From Methylomonas aurea (GTDB lineage: Bacteria > Pseudomonadota > Gammaproteobacteria > Methylococcales > Methylomonadaceae), in the NCBI RefSeq assembly GCF_024505045.1, contig NZ_JANIBM010000034.1, positions 1 through 40,773 of the forward strand: a stretch of DNA of 40,773 nucleotides, written 5' to 3'. The position numbers were made by a program, and so were the translations under genes. The notes beneath the pieces are model-generated. The model saw nothing but the letters and a program-made list of their open reading frames with translations. It did not search any database and was not told the origin of the DNA. Position 1 is the first letter of the stretch. The number at the start of each line of letters is the position of its first letter. Positions 8,458 to 17,007 of the stretch are shown here, one piece after another.

Positions 8458-8560
8458 GACGGCTACCTGAATGGATCGGGCCCGCACAGATAGCGAGCGG
8501 TGGCGACATAAATGAAGGTCTTCGGCTAAAATCGTAGGATTGATTTTTTTTGGGTTGGTC

Positions 8561-10261
8561 ATGGCAGTATTTGATAACGCATTGAACGCGTTCCGGCAAT
8601 CGCAAATTTCGTTCGACGAATTATTGGCGGCGGCCCGAGTTGCGGGAGGGCAATCGGCCGCGGAAGTGGCGCTAGCATTGCAGCATCTGGAGACAATGTT
8701 CCGCGGCGGTGGGTTGCCGGCGGAGCAATATTTCGCGTTGCAATCGGCCTTGCAGGACGAGACCCGTTTGGCGGTAGCGCCGGTTTCGACGCCGGCGGCG
8801 GCCGGCGACGACGAAACCTTACTGGCGCCGCGGCCCGCGCCGGCCGATGATGCAACATCGGTCGAGTCCGTGCCATTGGCGGCGCCGATTGCTGCCGAAC
8901 CGACCTTGGTACAAACCCAAGCGCCGACCTTGACTACCGAATCCCTGTTACAAGGTCTGGACCCGAACCAGCCGCAAGCGGAACTGACGGTGGGCTGTAC
9001 CTTGAAAAACCGCTTCGTGTTGGAGGAGTTGCTCGGCGTCGGCGGCATGGGCATGGTGTTCAAAGCTACCGACTTGCGTAAAGTCGAGGCGGCTGACAAA
9101 GACCCGTTCGTGGCTTTGAAAGTGTTGAACCAGGATTTTCAATTCAATCCGATGGCGCTGGTCGGGTTGCAGCGCGAAACCAAGCGGGCGCAAACCCTTT
9201 CCCATCCCAACATCATTAAAGTTTACGACTTCGACCGGGACGGCGCGTACGTCTTCATGTCGATGGAGTATCTGCAAGGCCGGCCATTGAGCCATTTGAT
9301 TCGCGACCACGTCGAAACCGGTCTGCCGTTCAAAAAAGCCTGGCCTATCATCCATGCCATGGCCGAAGCTTTGGGACATGCGCATAGCAAGAACATCGTC
9401 CATTCCGATTTCAAACCCGGCAACGTCTTCGTTAGCGACGAAGGCGAGATCCGAGTGCTGGATTTCGGTATCGCCTGCGCCATCGGCCGTAGCGAGAAAG
9501 ACGGCCACGACGCGACTGTGTTCAACGCCCGCGATTTGGGGGCGATGACGCCGGCCTATGCCAGTCTGGAGCAATTGCAGCATAGCGCGCCGGACCCACG
9601 CGACGATATCTATGCGTTGGCCTGCATCACGTACGAGTTATTGTCCGGCAAACACCCGTTCGGTCGCTTGTCCGCCGAAAAGGCGCAGGAACTGAATTTG
9701 CAGCCCAAGCCGATCCCGAAGTTGTCGCGGCGGCAGTGGAAGGGCTTGCAAAAAGGTTTGGCGTTCAAGCAGGAAAACCGTAGCGCCAGTATTGACGAGT
9801 TTATCTCCTCTATCGGCCCGCGTTCGTCGGTGTATTACGGTCTGTGGGCCAGCGCGTTGATCATCGTGTGTTCGATCGGCGTCAACGTGTATTGGACATT
9901 GACCGAGAAGGCGGTAGTGGCCGAGGCGCCGAAAGTGGTGCCGAGTTTGACCGCGGAGCAACTGCAAAAAATTAAGGATTTATTGGAGCTGGCCGAGATC
10001 CATTTCGACGTCGGCTACCTCACCGCACCCACCGGCAGCAACGCCTTCTGGGCCTATCAGGAAGTGTTGAAGATCGATCCGTACAACAAGGCCGCGATCG
10101 CCGGCCTGAACAAGATCGCCGATACCCTGGAGCAACAGGCCTGGGAGTTTTACGAGAAAAGCGACCGTTCCGAAGCTCTGAAGAAAGTTCAGGAAGGCTT
10201 GGAAGTCAATCCTGGGCACAAAGGCTTGCTCAGTTTGCAAGAAAAACTTCGGTTCAATTAA
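8561..10261 (+). CDS. Membrane-anchored serine/threonine protein kinase, non-RD type, with TPR-like C terminus
   Basis: 566-aa Hanks-type kinase. Residues 1-145 are an N-terminal region of unknown fold with Ala/Pro-rich linker. The kinase domain (~148-420) shows a Gly loop G-V-G-G-M-G-M-V (159-166), ATP lysine in V-A-L-K (Lys187), catalytic loop I-V-H-S-D-F-K-P-G-N (Asp283), D-F-G (301-303) and the bacterial 'TPAYASLEQ' substrate loop. The usual Arg before the catalytic Asp is replaced by Ser, making it a non-RD kinase. One membrane helix follows (~425-446). The C-terminal ~110 residues look like TPR repeats ('AFWAYQEVLKIDPYNKAAIAGL') and would be periplasmic. I chose the ATG at 8561 over an in-frame TTG 21 bases earlier; neither has a strong ribosome binding site. 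Confidence 0.92.
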   Translation: MAVFDNALNAFRQSQISFDELLAAARVAGGQSAAEVALALQHLETMFRGGGLPAEQYFALQSALQDETRLAVAPVSTPAAAGDDETLLAPRPAPADDATSVESVPLAAPIAAEPTLVQTQAPTLTTESLLQGLDPNQPQAELTVGCTLKNRFVLEELLGVGGMGMVFKATDLRKVEAADKDPFVALKVLNQDFQFNPMALVGLQRETKRAQTLSHPNIIKVYDFDRDGAYVFMSMEYLQGRPLSHLIRDHVETGLPFKKAWPIIHAMAEALGHAHSKNIVHSDFKPGNVFVSDEGEIRVLDFGIACAIGRSEKDGHDATVFNARDLGAMTPAYASLEQLQHSAPDPRDDIYALACITYELLSGKHPFGRLSAEKAQELNLQPKPIPKLSRRQWKGLQKGLAFKQENRSASIDEFISSIGPRSSVYYGLWASALIIVCSIGVNVYWTLTEKAVVAEAPKVVPSLTAEQLQKIKDLLELAEIHFDVGYLTAPTGSNAFWAYQEVLKIDPYNKAAIAGLNKIADTLEQQAWEFYEKSDRSEALKKVQEGLEVNPGHKGLLSLQEKLRFN

Positions 10262-10330
10262 CCGGCGGCGGCCGAATTATGTTGATAAGTTGGCTTGTAA
10301 GTTATAGCTATTTGTCTGATTTTGCTGATT

Positions 10331-10348
10331 AATTGTTTTGCAACAATT
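10331..10348. repeat. Perfect 7-bp inverted repeat upstream of autotransporter gene
   Basis: AATTGTT and AACAATT flank TTGC, 70 bases after the kinase stop and about 60 bases before the ATG of the barrel protein. It could be a weak terminator of the kinase gene or an operator. There is no T run beyond two bases. Confidence 0.4.
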
Positions 10349-10406
10349 TTGCGGTAGCGCCGGTCGCAGTGTTAAGATGTGTTTTATGGATTCATTGGAG
10401 AATATT

Positions 10407-11642
10407 ATGCGTTATTCAATTTCGAAAGCGGACGCCGCAGTTCCGCGTGGGCCTGCGGTAACGCGGCATTTGCCGATTGTGGCTGGAATGGCTGTGTTGT
10501 CTTTGTCTTCGGTTCAAGCCACCGGGGCGCCCGCGCCGCTGAATAATCTGAATCCTAATCAAAGATCGGTGGATTCGGCAATCAGTTCGTGTTCGGCGTA
10601 TTACTCGGATTTGGAAATCGACGCGCCGGCGGTTTGCCAAGCCAGTTTTTCCGACATTCAAAGTCTGACTCCGGACCAAGTCCTGGGTATGGGTAACTCG
10701 ATCACCCGGTTGGACGGCGGGCGTAATCCGGTGCCCTACGACTATTACAGTAACAATCAAACCTCGAGATTGGGCGGTGGCAGCGGCGACGCCGATTTCC
10801 CGCCGTTGAATTTTTGGACCAAGGTCGATAGCGGCTTCGGTGCCCACGACAATACCGCGCTGAACACAGGCGGTTTTAAGTACGACAACCATAATTTTAT
10901 GGCAGGCGTCGATTATCGGATCAGCGACAGTTGGGTCAGCGGCGCCGTCTTCAACTACCGCCATAGTAATGCCGCATTCAACGCCGGCCGTGGCGAAACT
11001 TTGGGCGATAGTTACACCGGTATGCTCTATACCTCTTACTTCGTGACCGAGGCCTTGCATTTGGACGCTACGGCTTCTTACGGCGGCCATGAATTCGAAA
11101 CCACCCGTAATATTACGCTGGGCGGTGTATCGTCGGTTGCCAAGGCCAAGCCGAATGCCGACCAATATTCGTTCAGTTGGGGCGGCGGCTACGACTGGCA
11201 CCACCAGGCTTTGAGCGTTGCGCCATATGCGCGCGGCGAATACACCGCTTTGAACATCGATGGCTACGCCGAATCCGGCAGTGTGGCTGCGGTTCGATTC
11301 GGCAAGCAGAATATCGAATCGTTGATTTCCACCGTGGGTGTGCAAACTGCTTACACCTTCAGCTTTCCGTGGGGCGTTCTGATTCCGCAATTGCGCGGCG
11401 AGTGGCACCACCAGTTTCTTGACGGTCGGCGCAGCGTGACCGGCAGCTTCATTGCGGACGGTACCGGCTCCACCTTTAGTTTGGTCAACGACGCGCCTAG
11501 CCGAGATTACTACACCTTCGGCGCCGAAGTATCGACGGTGCTGCCCGGCGGCGTCTCGGCGTTTCTGGCTTACGAGACACTGCAAAGTTACCGGCATGTC
11601 GAAAGCAACCGCTTGATGCTGGGCGGCCGTTTAGAGTTTTAA
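10407..11642 (+). CDS. Autotransporter-type outer-membrane beta-barrel protein
   Basis: 411-aa protein. The ATG at 10407 is preceded by TTGGAG at good spacing; the frame is open further upstream without better starts. The N terminus has a signal peptide after an unusually long basic stretch (hydrophobic core 'LPIVAGMAVLSLSSVQATGAPA'). Residues ~45-130 form a short region with two cysteines (SSCSAYYS, PAVCQASF). The rest is an autotransporter beta-barrel: alternating amphipathic strands with Tyr/Trp/Phe girdles ('DNHNFMAGVDYRISDSWVSGAVFNYRHSN', 'YTGMLYTSYF', 'FSWGGGYDWHH'). It ends in the outer-membrane insertion signature R-L-E-F with C-terminal Phe. The passenger is very short, so it may be a stand-alone porin-like barrel rather than a secreting autotransporter. 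Confidence 0.9.
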   Translation: MRYSISKADAAVPRGPAVTRHLPIVAGMAVLSLSSVQATGAPAPLNNLNPNQRSVDSAISSCSAYYSDLEIDAPAVCQASFSDIQSLTPDQVLGMGNSITRLDGGRNPVPYDYYSNNQTSRLGGGSGDADFPPLNFWTKVDSGFGAHDNTALNTGGFKYDNHNFMAGVDYRISDSWVSGAVFNYRHSNAAFNAGRGETLGDSYTGMLYTSYFVTEALHLDATASYGGHEFETTRNITLGGVSSVAKAKPNADQYSFSWGGGYDWHHQALSVAPYARGEYTALNIDGYAESGSVAAVRFGKQNIESLISTVGVQTAYTFSFPWGVLIPQLRGEWHHQFLDGRRSVTGSFIADGTGSTFSLVNDAPSRDYYTFGAEVSTVLPGGVSAFLAYETLQSYRHVESNRLMLGGRLEF

Positions 11643-11751
11643 GCTCGTGGTCAGCGGGACGGTCGGGCGCCTCTGAACGGCGCGCCGGTTGTCCGGTAGC
11701 GTCGGCCGCGACGCCTTATCTAATATCAGCGGCCGATAAACCCTAGATATT

Positions 11752-11774
11752 CCGCGGTTTGCGCGGCTTTTTTT
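11752..11774 (+). terminator. Rho-independent terminator after the autotransporter gene
   Basis: CCGCG-GTTTG-CGCGG stem-loop followed by C and seven T residues, 110 bases after the barrel gene stop and 67 bases before the GTG of the next gene. A short but classical intrinsic terminator. Confidence 0.7.
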
Positions 11775-11840
11775 CGGCAGGACCGGTTGGGTGCCGTGGT
11801 AAAATCTCGGCGATTCTGACTTTCCGTTCGCCGAAACCCT

Positions 11841-14800
11841 GTGGATTCTCCATTATTCCCCGCTTCGAATGATTCTATTCCCGCCCGCGTGCGGGAAATC
11901 CCCTATAACTACACCTCGTTCTCCGACCGCGAAATTGTGATTCGCCTGCTGGGGGAAGAGATGTGGTCGATTCTGGATGCTTTGCGCGAGGAGCGGGTCA
12001 CCGGCCGTTCCGCCAGAATGCTTTACGAGGTCTTGGGCGATATCTGGGCCGTACGTCGTAACCCTTACCTGGAAGACGATCTGCTCGACAATGCCAAACG
12101 CCGGCGTGCGTTGTTGCAAGCCTTGCGCCACCGTTTGCGGCAAATGGAAGCCCGGCATGCCGAAACCGAAAACCACAACGCGGAGCGGGCCGAGCGCGTC
12201 GCCAAATTAATCCTCGCCGCGCATCAGGCAGTAGACGAATTCGATGCCCACTTCGAACGCACCGCGCAATTGCGCCGTAGCGTGATGACGCTGCTGTCGC
12301 AATACACTCGTAAAGACAATATCAGTTTCGACGGCTTCGCCCGGGTCAGTCATGTCACCGATGCCACCGACTGGCGGGTGGAATATCCGTTTGTCGTGCT
12401 GTACCCCTGTTCCGAGGACGAAGTCGGCCACCTGGTGCGCGGCTGTATCGAGCTGGGTTTGACCATCATTCCGCGCGGCGGCGGTACCGGTTATACCGGC
12501 GGTGCGGTGCCGCTGAACGCCTATTCCGCGGTGATCAACACCGAAAAACTGCTGGCGATGGGCCAGGTGGAGCGCCAGACTTTGTTGCCCGGCGTCGATA
12601 GGTCCTACGCCACGATTCTCACCGGCGCCGGCGTTGTCACCCGGCGGGTGATGGATGCTGCGGAGCAGGCCGGCTTGGTGTTCGCCTGCGATCCGACCTC
12701 GGCCGATGCTTCCTGCATCGGCGGCAATATCGCGATGAACGCCGGTGGCAAGAAAGCCGTGCTGTGGGGTACCGCGCTGGACAATCTGGCTTCCTGGCGC
12801 ATGGTGATGCCGGACGGCAATTGGCTGGAAATCGAGCGGTTGAACCACAATCTGGGCAAAATTCATGAGCAGGAAAAAGCCAGATTTTTGCTGAAACGGT
12901 TCGACGCCAGCGGCAAGCAATTGCTAGGTGAAGAGAGCCTGGAAATCTCCGGCAGTTTTTTCCGCAAAACCGGGTTGGGTAAGGATGTCACCGACAAGTT
13001 TCTGGGCGGTTTGCCCGGCGTGCAGAAAGAAGGCTGCGACGGCATCATCACCTCGGCCCGCTGGATATTGCATGAAATGCCGCCGGTGACCCGAACCTTT
13101 TGCCTGGAGTTTTTCGGCCAGGTGCGGGAAGCGGTGCCGGCGATCGTCGAGATTCGCGACTATCTGGAAAGTCTGCCGAAAGACGGCGCGCAACGGGTCA
13201 TGCTGGCCGGCCTGGAACATCTGGACGAGCGTTACGTCAAGGCGGTCGGCTATGCTACCAAAGCCAAACGCCACGGCCGGCCGAAGATGGTGTTGATCGG
13301 CGATATCGTCGGCGACGACGAGAACCAGGTGGCTCTGGCCGCTTCGGAAGTGGTGCGTCTGTGCAACGCCCGCGGCGCGGAGGGCTTTATTGCCGTTTCG
13401 GCCGAAACCCGGAAAAAGTTTTGGCTGGACCGGGCCAGAACCGCAGCGATCGCCAAACACACCAATGCCTTTAAAATCAACGAAGATGTGGTGATTCCGT
13501 TGCCGCGGATGGGCGATTATTGCGATGGCATCGAGCGAATCAATATCGAGCTGTCGCTGCGCAATAAGCTGCGCTTGTGCGCGGCATTGAACGAATTTTT
13601 GGCCGGCGATTTGCCGATGCGCGCTTACGAAGAGGGCGTAGACTGGCGGGAACTGCTCGGCGAGCGCCGGGCTCAGGCGCTGGAAACGCTAGCCATGGTG
13701 CGCCAGCGCTGGACTTGGCTATACGACAATCTGGATTTGCCGTTGCTCCAGGCGGAAGCCGAGTTCGGCAAATACGGGATTCAGGCTGGCGAGTTAAGCA
13801 ATCGCGCCGCAGAGCCGACTTTGTTTCACCGCTTGCAGGATTACTCTATCAGGGTGTCATGGAAGCTGGAACTGCTGCCGCGCTTGCGCGAGATTTTCGA
13901 GGGCGACAATTTTCGGCCGATCGTCGAGCGCATTGAAGCCCTGCATAAGGAAATCCTGCGCGGCCGCGTGTTCGTGGCCTTGCATATGCACGCCGGCGAC
14001 GGCAACGTACATACCAATCTGCCGGTCAATTCCGACCATTACGAGATGTTGCAGGAAGCCAATGCGGCGGTGGCGCGGATTATGGAACTGGCGCGCGGCT
14101 TGGGTGGGGCGATTTCCGGCGAGCACGGCATCGGCATCACCAAATACGAGTTCCTGACCGAGGCCGAGCTGGCCGATTTTCACGCCTATAAAAACCGGAT
14201 CGATCCGGAAGGCCGCTTCAATCGAGGTAAGTTGATGCCGGGCGCCGATTTGCGCTCGGCTTATACCACCTCGTTCAGCCTGATGGGCTACGAGTCGCTG
14301 ATCATGCAGCAGAGCGATATCGGCGCAATTTCGGAGTCGGTCAAGGACTGCCTGCGCTGCGGCAAATGCAAACCGGTCTGCGCTACCCACGTGCCGCCGG
14401 CGAATTTGCTGTATTCGCCGCGTAACAAGATTCTGGCCACCTCGTTGTTGATCGAGGCCTTCTTGTACGAGGAGCAGACCCGGCGCGGCATTTCGATCAC
14501 CCACTGGAAGGAATTCGAAGACGTCGCCGACCATTGCACCGTCTGCCATAAGTGTTTCAATCCGTGTCCGGTCGACATCGATTTCGGCGACGTGTCGATG
14601 AATATGCGTAATCTGCTGCGCAAAATGGGCAAGCAAAGTTTCAATCCGGCCAAGACCATGGCGCTGGCCTTTTTGACCGCGTCCAAGCCGGGTAACGTCA
14701 AAGCCATGCGCAAGGCGATGATCGATTGGACCTACAAAGCGCAGCGTATCGGCAATAGCTTCTTGCAGCATTGGGGCAGGGCGCAGATCGCCCAGCCGCC

Positions 14801-15752
14801 GGCGACGGTCGGCAAGCCGCCGGTGCGGGAGCAGGTGATTCATTTCATGAACCGGAAAATGCCGGGCGAATTGCCGAGCAAAACGGCGCGGGCTTTGTTG
14901 GATATCGAGGACAACCAAATCGTGCCGATCATCCGCAACCACGAGAAAACCAAAGCCGATTCAGAGGCCGTGTTTTATTTCCCGGGTTGCGGTTCCGAGC
15001 GTTTGTTTTCCCAAGTCGGGCTGGCGACGCAGGCGATGCTGTACGAAATCGGGGTGCAAACGGTATTGCCGCCGGGTTATTTGTGTTGCGGTTATCCGCA
15101 ACGGGCGGGCGGCCAATTCGACAAGGCGCAGAAGATAACCACCGATAACCGGGTGTTGTTTCACCGAGTGGCGAACACCCTGAATTATCTGGATATCAAG
15201 ACTGTCGTGGTCAGTTGCGGTACTTGCCAGGACCAATTGCAGGATTACGAATTCGACAAGATTTTCCCGGGTTGCCGCTTGATCGATATCCACGAATATC
15301 TGTTGGAAAAAGGCGTGAAATTGGACGGTGTGAATGGCCAGCGCTACCTTTATCACGACCCTTGCCACAGTCCGTTCAAGCAACAAGACGGAGTTAAAGT
15401 GGTAAACCAGCTGTTGGGCGCGCCGGTGAGCAAGTCTGAACGTTGCTGCGGCGAGTCCGGCACGCTGGCAGTGGCGCGGCCGGACATCTCGACGCAGATT
15501 CGGTTCCGCAAGGCCGAAGAACTGCAAAAGGATGCCAGCAAATTACGCGGCGACGGTTATGCCGGGCCGGTAAAAATGTTGACCTCGTGCCCATCCTGCA
15601 TGCAGGGCTTGCAGCGTTTTCAAGATGAGGTGGAAACCTTGGAAGTCGATTACATCGTCGTCGAAATCGCCAAGCACGTGCTGGGCGAGAACTGGATGCC
15701 GGAATATGTCGAACGCGTGACTCAGGGCGGCGTCGAGCGGGTGTTGGTGTGA
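11841..15752 (+). CDS. FAD-linked dehydrogenase fused to Fe-S and CCG (heterodisulfide-reductase-like) domains, DUF3683 type
   Basis: 1303-aa fusion enzyme, probably a soluble or membrane-peripheral D-2-hydroxyacid (D-lactate/glycolate-like) oxidoreductase. Order: an N-terminal DUF3683 region (~15-125, '[21 protein letters not shown]'); a PCMH-type FAD-binding domain ([16 protein letters not shown] at ~211); a FAD-linked oxidase C domain ending with G-E-H-G-I-G-I-T-K (~760); two ferredoxin clusters ([11 protein letters not shown] ~837, [12 protein letters not shown] ~899); and two CCG domains (FPGCGSE ~1046, [19 protein letters not shown] ~1201, SCPSC ~1249). It thus joins in one chain what GlcD and GlcF/GlpC-like subunits do separately: flavin oxidation of a hydroxyacid, then Fe-S transfer toward quinone. 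The start is a GTG without a clear Shine-Dalgarno. The substrate is not decided by sequence. Confidence 0.93.
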   Translation: MDSPLFPASNDSIPARVREIPYNYTSFSDREIVIRLLGEEMWSILDALREERVTGRSARMLYEVLGDIWAVRRNPYLEDDLLDNAKRRRALLQALRHRLRQMEARHAETENHNAERAERVAKLILAAHQAVDEFDAHFERTAQLRRSVMTLLSQYTRKDNISFDGFARVSHVTDATDWRVEYPFVVLYPCSEDEVGHLVRGCIELGLTIIPRGGGTGYTGGAVPLNAYSAVINTEKLLAMGQVERQTLLPGVDRSYATILTGAGVVTRRVMDAAEQAGLVFACDPTSADASCIGGNIAMNAGGKKAVLWGTALDNLASWRMVMPDGNWLEIERLNHNLGKIHEQEKARFLLKRFDASGKQLLGEESLEISGSFFRKTGLGKDVTDKFLGGLPGVQKEGCDGIITSARWILHEMPPVTRTFCLEFFGQVREAVPAIVEIRDYLESLPKDGAQRVMLAGLEHLDERYVKAVGYATKAKRHGRPKMVLIGDIVGDDENQVALAASEVVRLCNARGAEGFIAVSAETRKKFWLDRARTAAIAKHTNAFKINEDVVIPLPRMGDYCDGIERINIELSLRNKLRLCAALNEFLAGDLPMRAYEEGVDWRELLGERRAQALETLAMVRQRWTWLYDNLDLPLLQAEAEFGKYGIQAGELSNRAAEPTLFHRLQDYSIRVSWKLELLPRLREIFEGDNFRPIVERIEALHKEILRGRVFVALHMHAGDGNVHTNLPVNSDHYEMLQEANAAVARIMELARGLGGAISGEHGIGITKYEFLTEAELADFHAYKNRIDPEGRFNRGKLMPGADLRSAYTTSFSLMGYESLIMQQSDIGAISESVKDCLRCGKCKPVCATHVPPANLLYSPRNKILATSLLIEAFLYEEQTRRGISITHWKEFEDVADHCTVCHKCFNPCPVDIDFGDVSMNMRNLLRKMGKQSFNPAKTMALAFLTASKPGNVKAMRKAMIDWTYKAQRIGNSFLQHWGRAQIAQPPATVGKPPVREQVIHFMNRKMPGELPSKTARALLDIEDNQIVPIIRNHEKTKADSEAVFYFPGCGSERLFSQVGLATQAMLYEIGVQTVLPPGYLCCGYPQRAGGQFDKAQKITTDNRVLFHRVANTLNYLDIKTVVVSCGTCQDQLQDYEFDKIFPGCRLIDIHEYLLEKGVKLDGVNGQRYLYHDPCHSPFKQQDGVKVVNQLLGAPVSKSERCCGESGTLAVARPDISTQIRFRKAEELQKDASKLRGDGYAGPVKMLTSCPSCMQGLQRFQDEVETLEVDYIVVEIAKHVLGENWMPEYVERVTQGGVERVLV

Positions 15753-15893
15753 CGGCGATGCTTTCCGCCCGCTGAGGAGACTACAGGCCTGAAGGGCCGT
15801 CATGGTTGGGCTGGAGAAGGTCGGTTTGCTTGAGCTACTTTCTCCCGGTCGATCAAGATGGGGCGGGAGCGGGCTTCTGACGGACATAAAAAA

Positions 15894-15916
15894 GCCGCGA
15901 TATTCGCGGCTTTTTT
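15894..15916. terminator. Bidirectional intrinsic terminator at the end of the tRNA cluster
   Basis: GCCGCGA and TCGCGGC form a perfect 7-bp stem around TAT, with six T on the right and six A on the left. It can terminate both the plus-strand dehydrogenase transcript and the minus-strand tRNA transcript. Confidence 0.8.
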
Positions 15917-15923
15917 ATGAATT

Positions 15924-15999
<76 letters not shown>

Positions 16000-16008
16000 A
16001 TGTCTATA

Positions 16009-16082
16009 TGGAGGCTGCGACCGGAATCGAACCGGTGTATACGGCTTTGCAGGCCGCTGCATAACCACTTTGCTACGCAGCC
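16009..16082 (-). tRNA. tRNA-Cys (GCA)
   Basis: 74-nt tRNA on the minus strand. The acceptor GGCTGCG pairs with CGCAGCC, then discriminator T and encoded CCA. The anticodon loop CTGCAAA gives GCA. The D region AGCAAAGTGGTTATGCA and T arm GGTTCGATTCC are typical of gammaproteobacterial tRNA-Cys. It sits between the two identical tRNA-Gly genes, 9 bases before copy 1. Confidence 0.96.
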
Positions 16083-16094
16083 TTAATCGGTCAA

Positions 16095-16122
16095 ACAAAA
16101 AAGCCGCGTTTTGCCGCGGCTT
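16095..16122 (-). terminator. Terminator-like hairpin inside the tRNA cluster
   Basis: On the minus strand AAGCCGCG-GCAAAA-CGCGGCTT is followed by more T residues (TTTTG). It lies just after tRNA-Gly copy 2 and before tRNA-Cys. It is similar in sequence and position to the hairpin after copy 1, so it may be a duplicated terminator that lets only part of the transcripts reach Cys and the second Gly, or a processing site. Confidence 0.6.
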
Positions 16123-16130
16123 ATCGAATT

Positions 16131-16206
<76 letters not shown>

Positions 16207-16225
16207 TTGGCTAACTATCCTGCCT

Positions 16226-16253
16226 ATTATAAAAGCTAAATTTTTTGTGTCAA
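16226..16253 (-). promoter_or_regulatory. Consensus sigma-70 promoter of the tRNA cluster
   Basis: On the minus strand TTGACA (16253-16248) and TATAAT (16231-16226) are both perfect consensus hexamers, with a 16-bp A/T-rich spacer. It starts only 3 bases after the stop codon of the 175-aa membrane protein gene and drives the Gly-Cys-Gly tRNA operon. Such a strong promoter fits stable-RNA transcription. Confidence 0.85.
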
Positions 16254-16256
16254 CAC

Positions 16257-16784
16257 TTATTGCAAGTTGATTGATGAAGTCCACGCGCGCCGGCCTTGGC
16301 ATTCCCCGCTCGCTGCGATTTCGACTTCTGCCCAGACCAGATTTTTGTCGGTAGGATCGTTTTGGATTTGGGTTAATTTGACCGGTGTATTCATCGGCAT
16401 ATGTTTGCAGGCGCCATCGCGATCGTTTTCTTCGGTGTCGTCGTAAGCAGCCAACGAGCCCGGTACCGAGACCAATCTGACCGTCGCATTCGGATCGTAA
16501 GTATTGGGGCTTTTCAGCACGTAACTTTGGCCAGCAACCAGCGGTTTTTGTTGGTGGACTGGCAGTGTCGGCTCGGAGCCGCCGCTAAACATCAGGGCGA
16601 GTAGAACGACTGCTGCGCCGCCGATCGCGCCGTAAAAAACTTTGGGGTTGGATTCTTTTAATGCCAGAAAGCCGGCCAGAGCATTGCCGGCGGCTGCGGT
16701 TGGGGCTGCAGCAGGGCTGGCGGCGGCCTGATTCGGCTCCTCGGCCTGATTCGCGGTTTCGTTGGTGTTTTCGTCAAGGCTCAT
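16257..16784 (-). CDS. Single-pass membrane protein with Ala-rich N terminus, unknown function
   Basis: 175-aa protein of no recognised family. Residues 1-40 are acidic, then Ala/Pro-rich, and probably cytoplasmic. One membrane helix follows at ~50-67 (FYGAIGGAAVVLLALMF). The remaining ~105 residues are presumably periplasmic, with a beta-rich SH3-like look ('GQSYVLKSPNTYDPNATVRLVSVPGS', 'VWAEVEIAASGECQGRRAWTSSINL') and two cysteines (GACKH, GECQG) that could form a disulfide. GAGGAT lies 8 bases before the ATG, so the start is secure. It is upstream of the tRNA cluster on the same strand but separated from it by the tRNA promoter, and divergent from the efflux operon. Confidence 0.78.
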   Translation of the reverse strand: MSLDENTNETANQAEEPNQAAASPAAAPTAAAGNALAGFLALKESNPKVFYGAIGGAAVVLLALMFSGGSEPTLPVHQQKPLVAGQSYVLKSPNTYDPNATVRLVSVPGSLAAYDDTEENDRDGACKHMPMNTPVKLTQIQNDPTDKNLVWAEVEIAASGECQGRRAWTSSINLQ

Positions 16785-16939
16785 GCGCTGTATCCTCTCA
16801 AGCTAATTATTATTATGGAAGGTTATTGGGTGAGTGCCTAAAGTTACCATGATGACCAAACATTTCAAGCATTCATTTCTACGCCCGGACGACTAACCTA
16901 TCCAGTAGTATCGGCAATACTGAATTTGCACGAATAAAA

Positions 16940-16970
16940 AAGCCATAAGAGAAGCGATTTGGCTTATAAT
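16940..16970. promoter_or_regulatory. Candidate promoter -10 with overlapping inverted repeat before the efflux operon
   Basis: TATAAT at 16965-16970 would give a start about 31 bases before the tolC-like ATG. No convincing -35 is seen. AAGCCA (16940-16945) and TGGCTT (16960-16965) form a 6-bp inverted repeat that touches the -10, an operator-like arrangement. Read leftward the same repeat is followed by six T, so a minus-strand terminator is the alternative. Confidence 0.4.
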
Positions 16971-17007
16971 ATTAGGAAATACTTAATTACTAACATTTGG
17001 CAGTGCT

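Noticed and set aside
8458..9099. A 214-codon upstream extension of the hydrolase lipoprotein.
   Set aside because: It is antisense to the kinase gene and would bury the lipoprotein signal in the middle of the chain.
15753..15880. Possible riboswitch or small gene in the gap after the large dehydrogenase.
   Set aside because: Only a long-range 6-bp pairing (CCGTCA/TGACGG) was seen; no motif of a known riboswitch and no credible start codon context.
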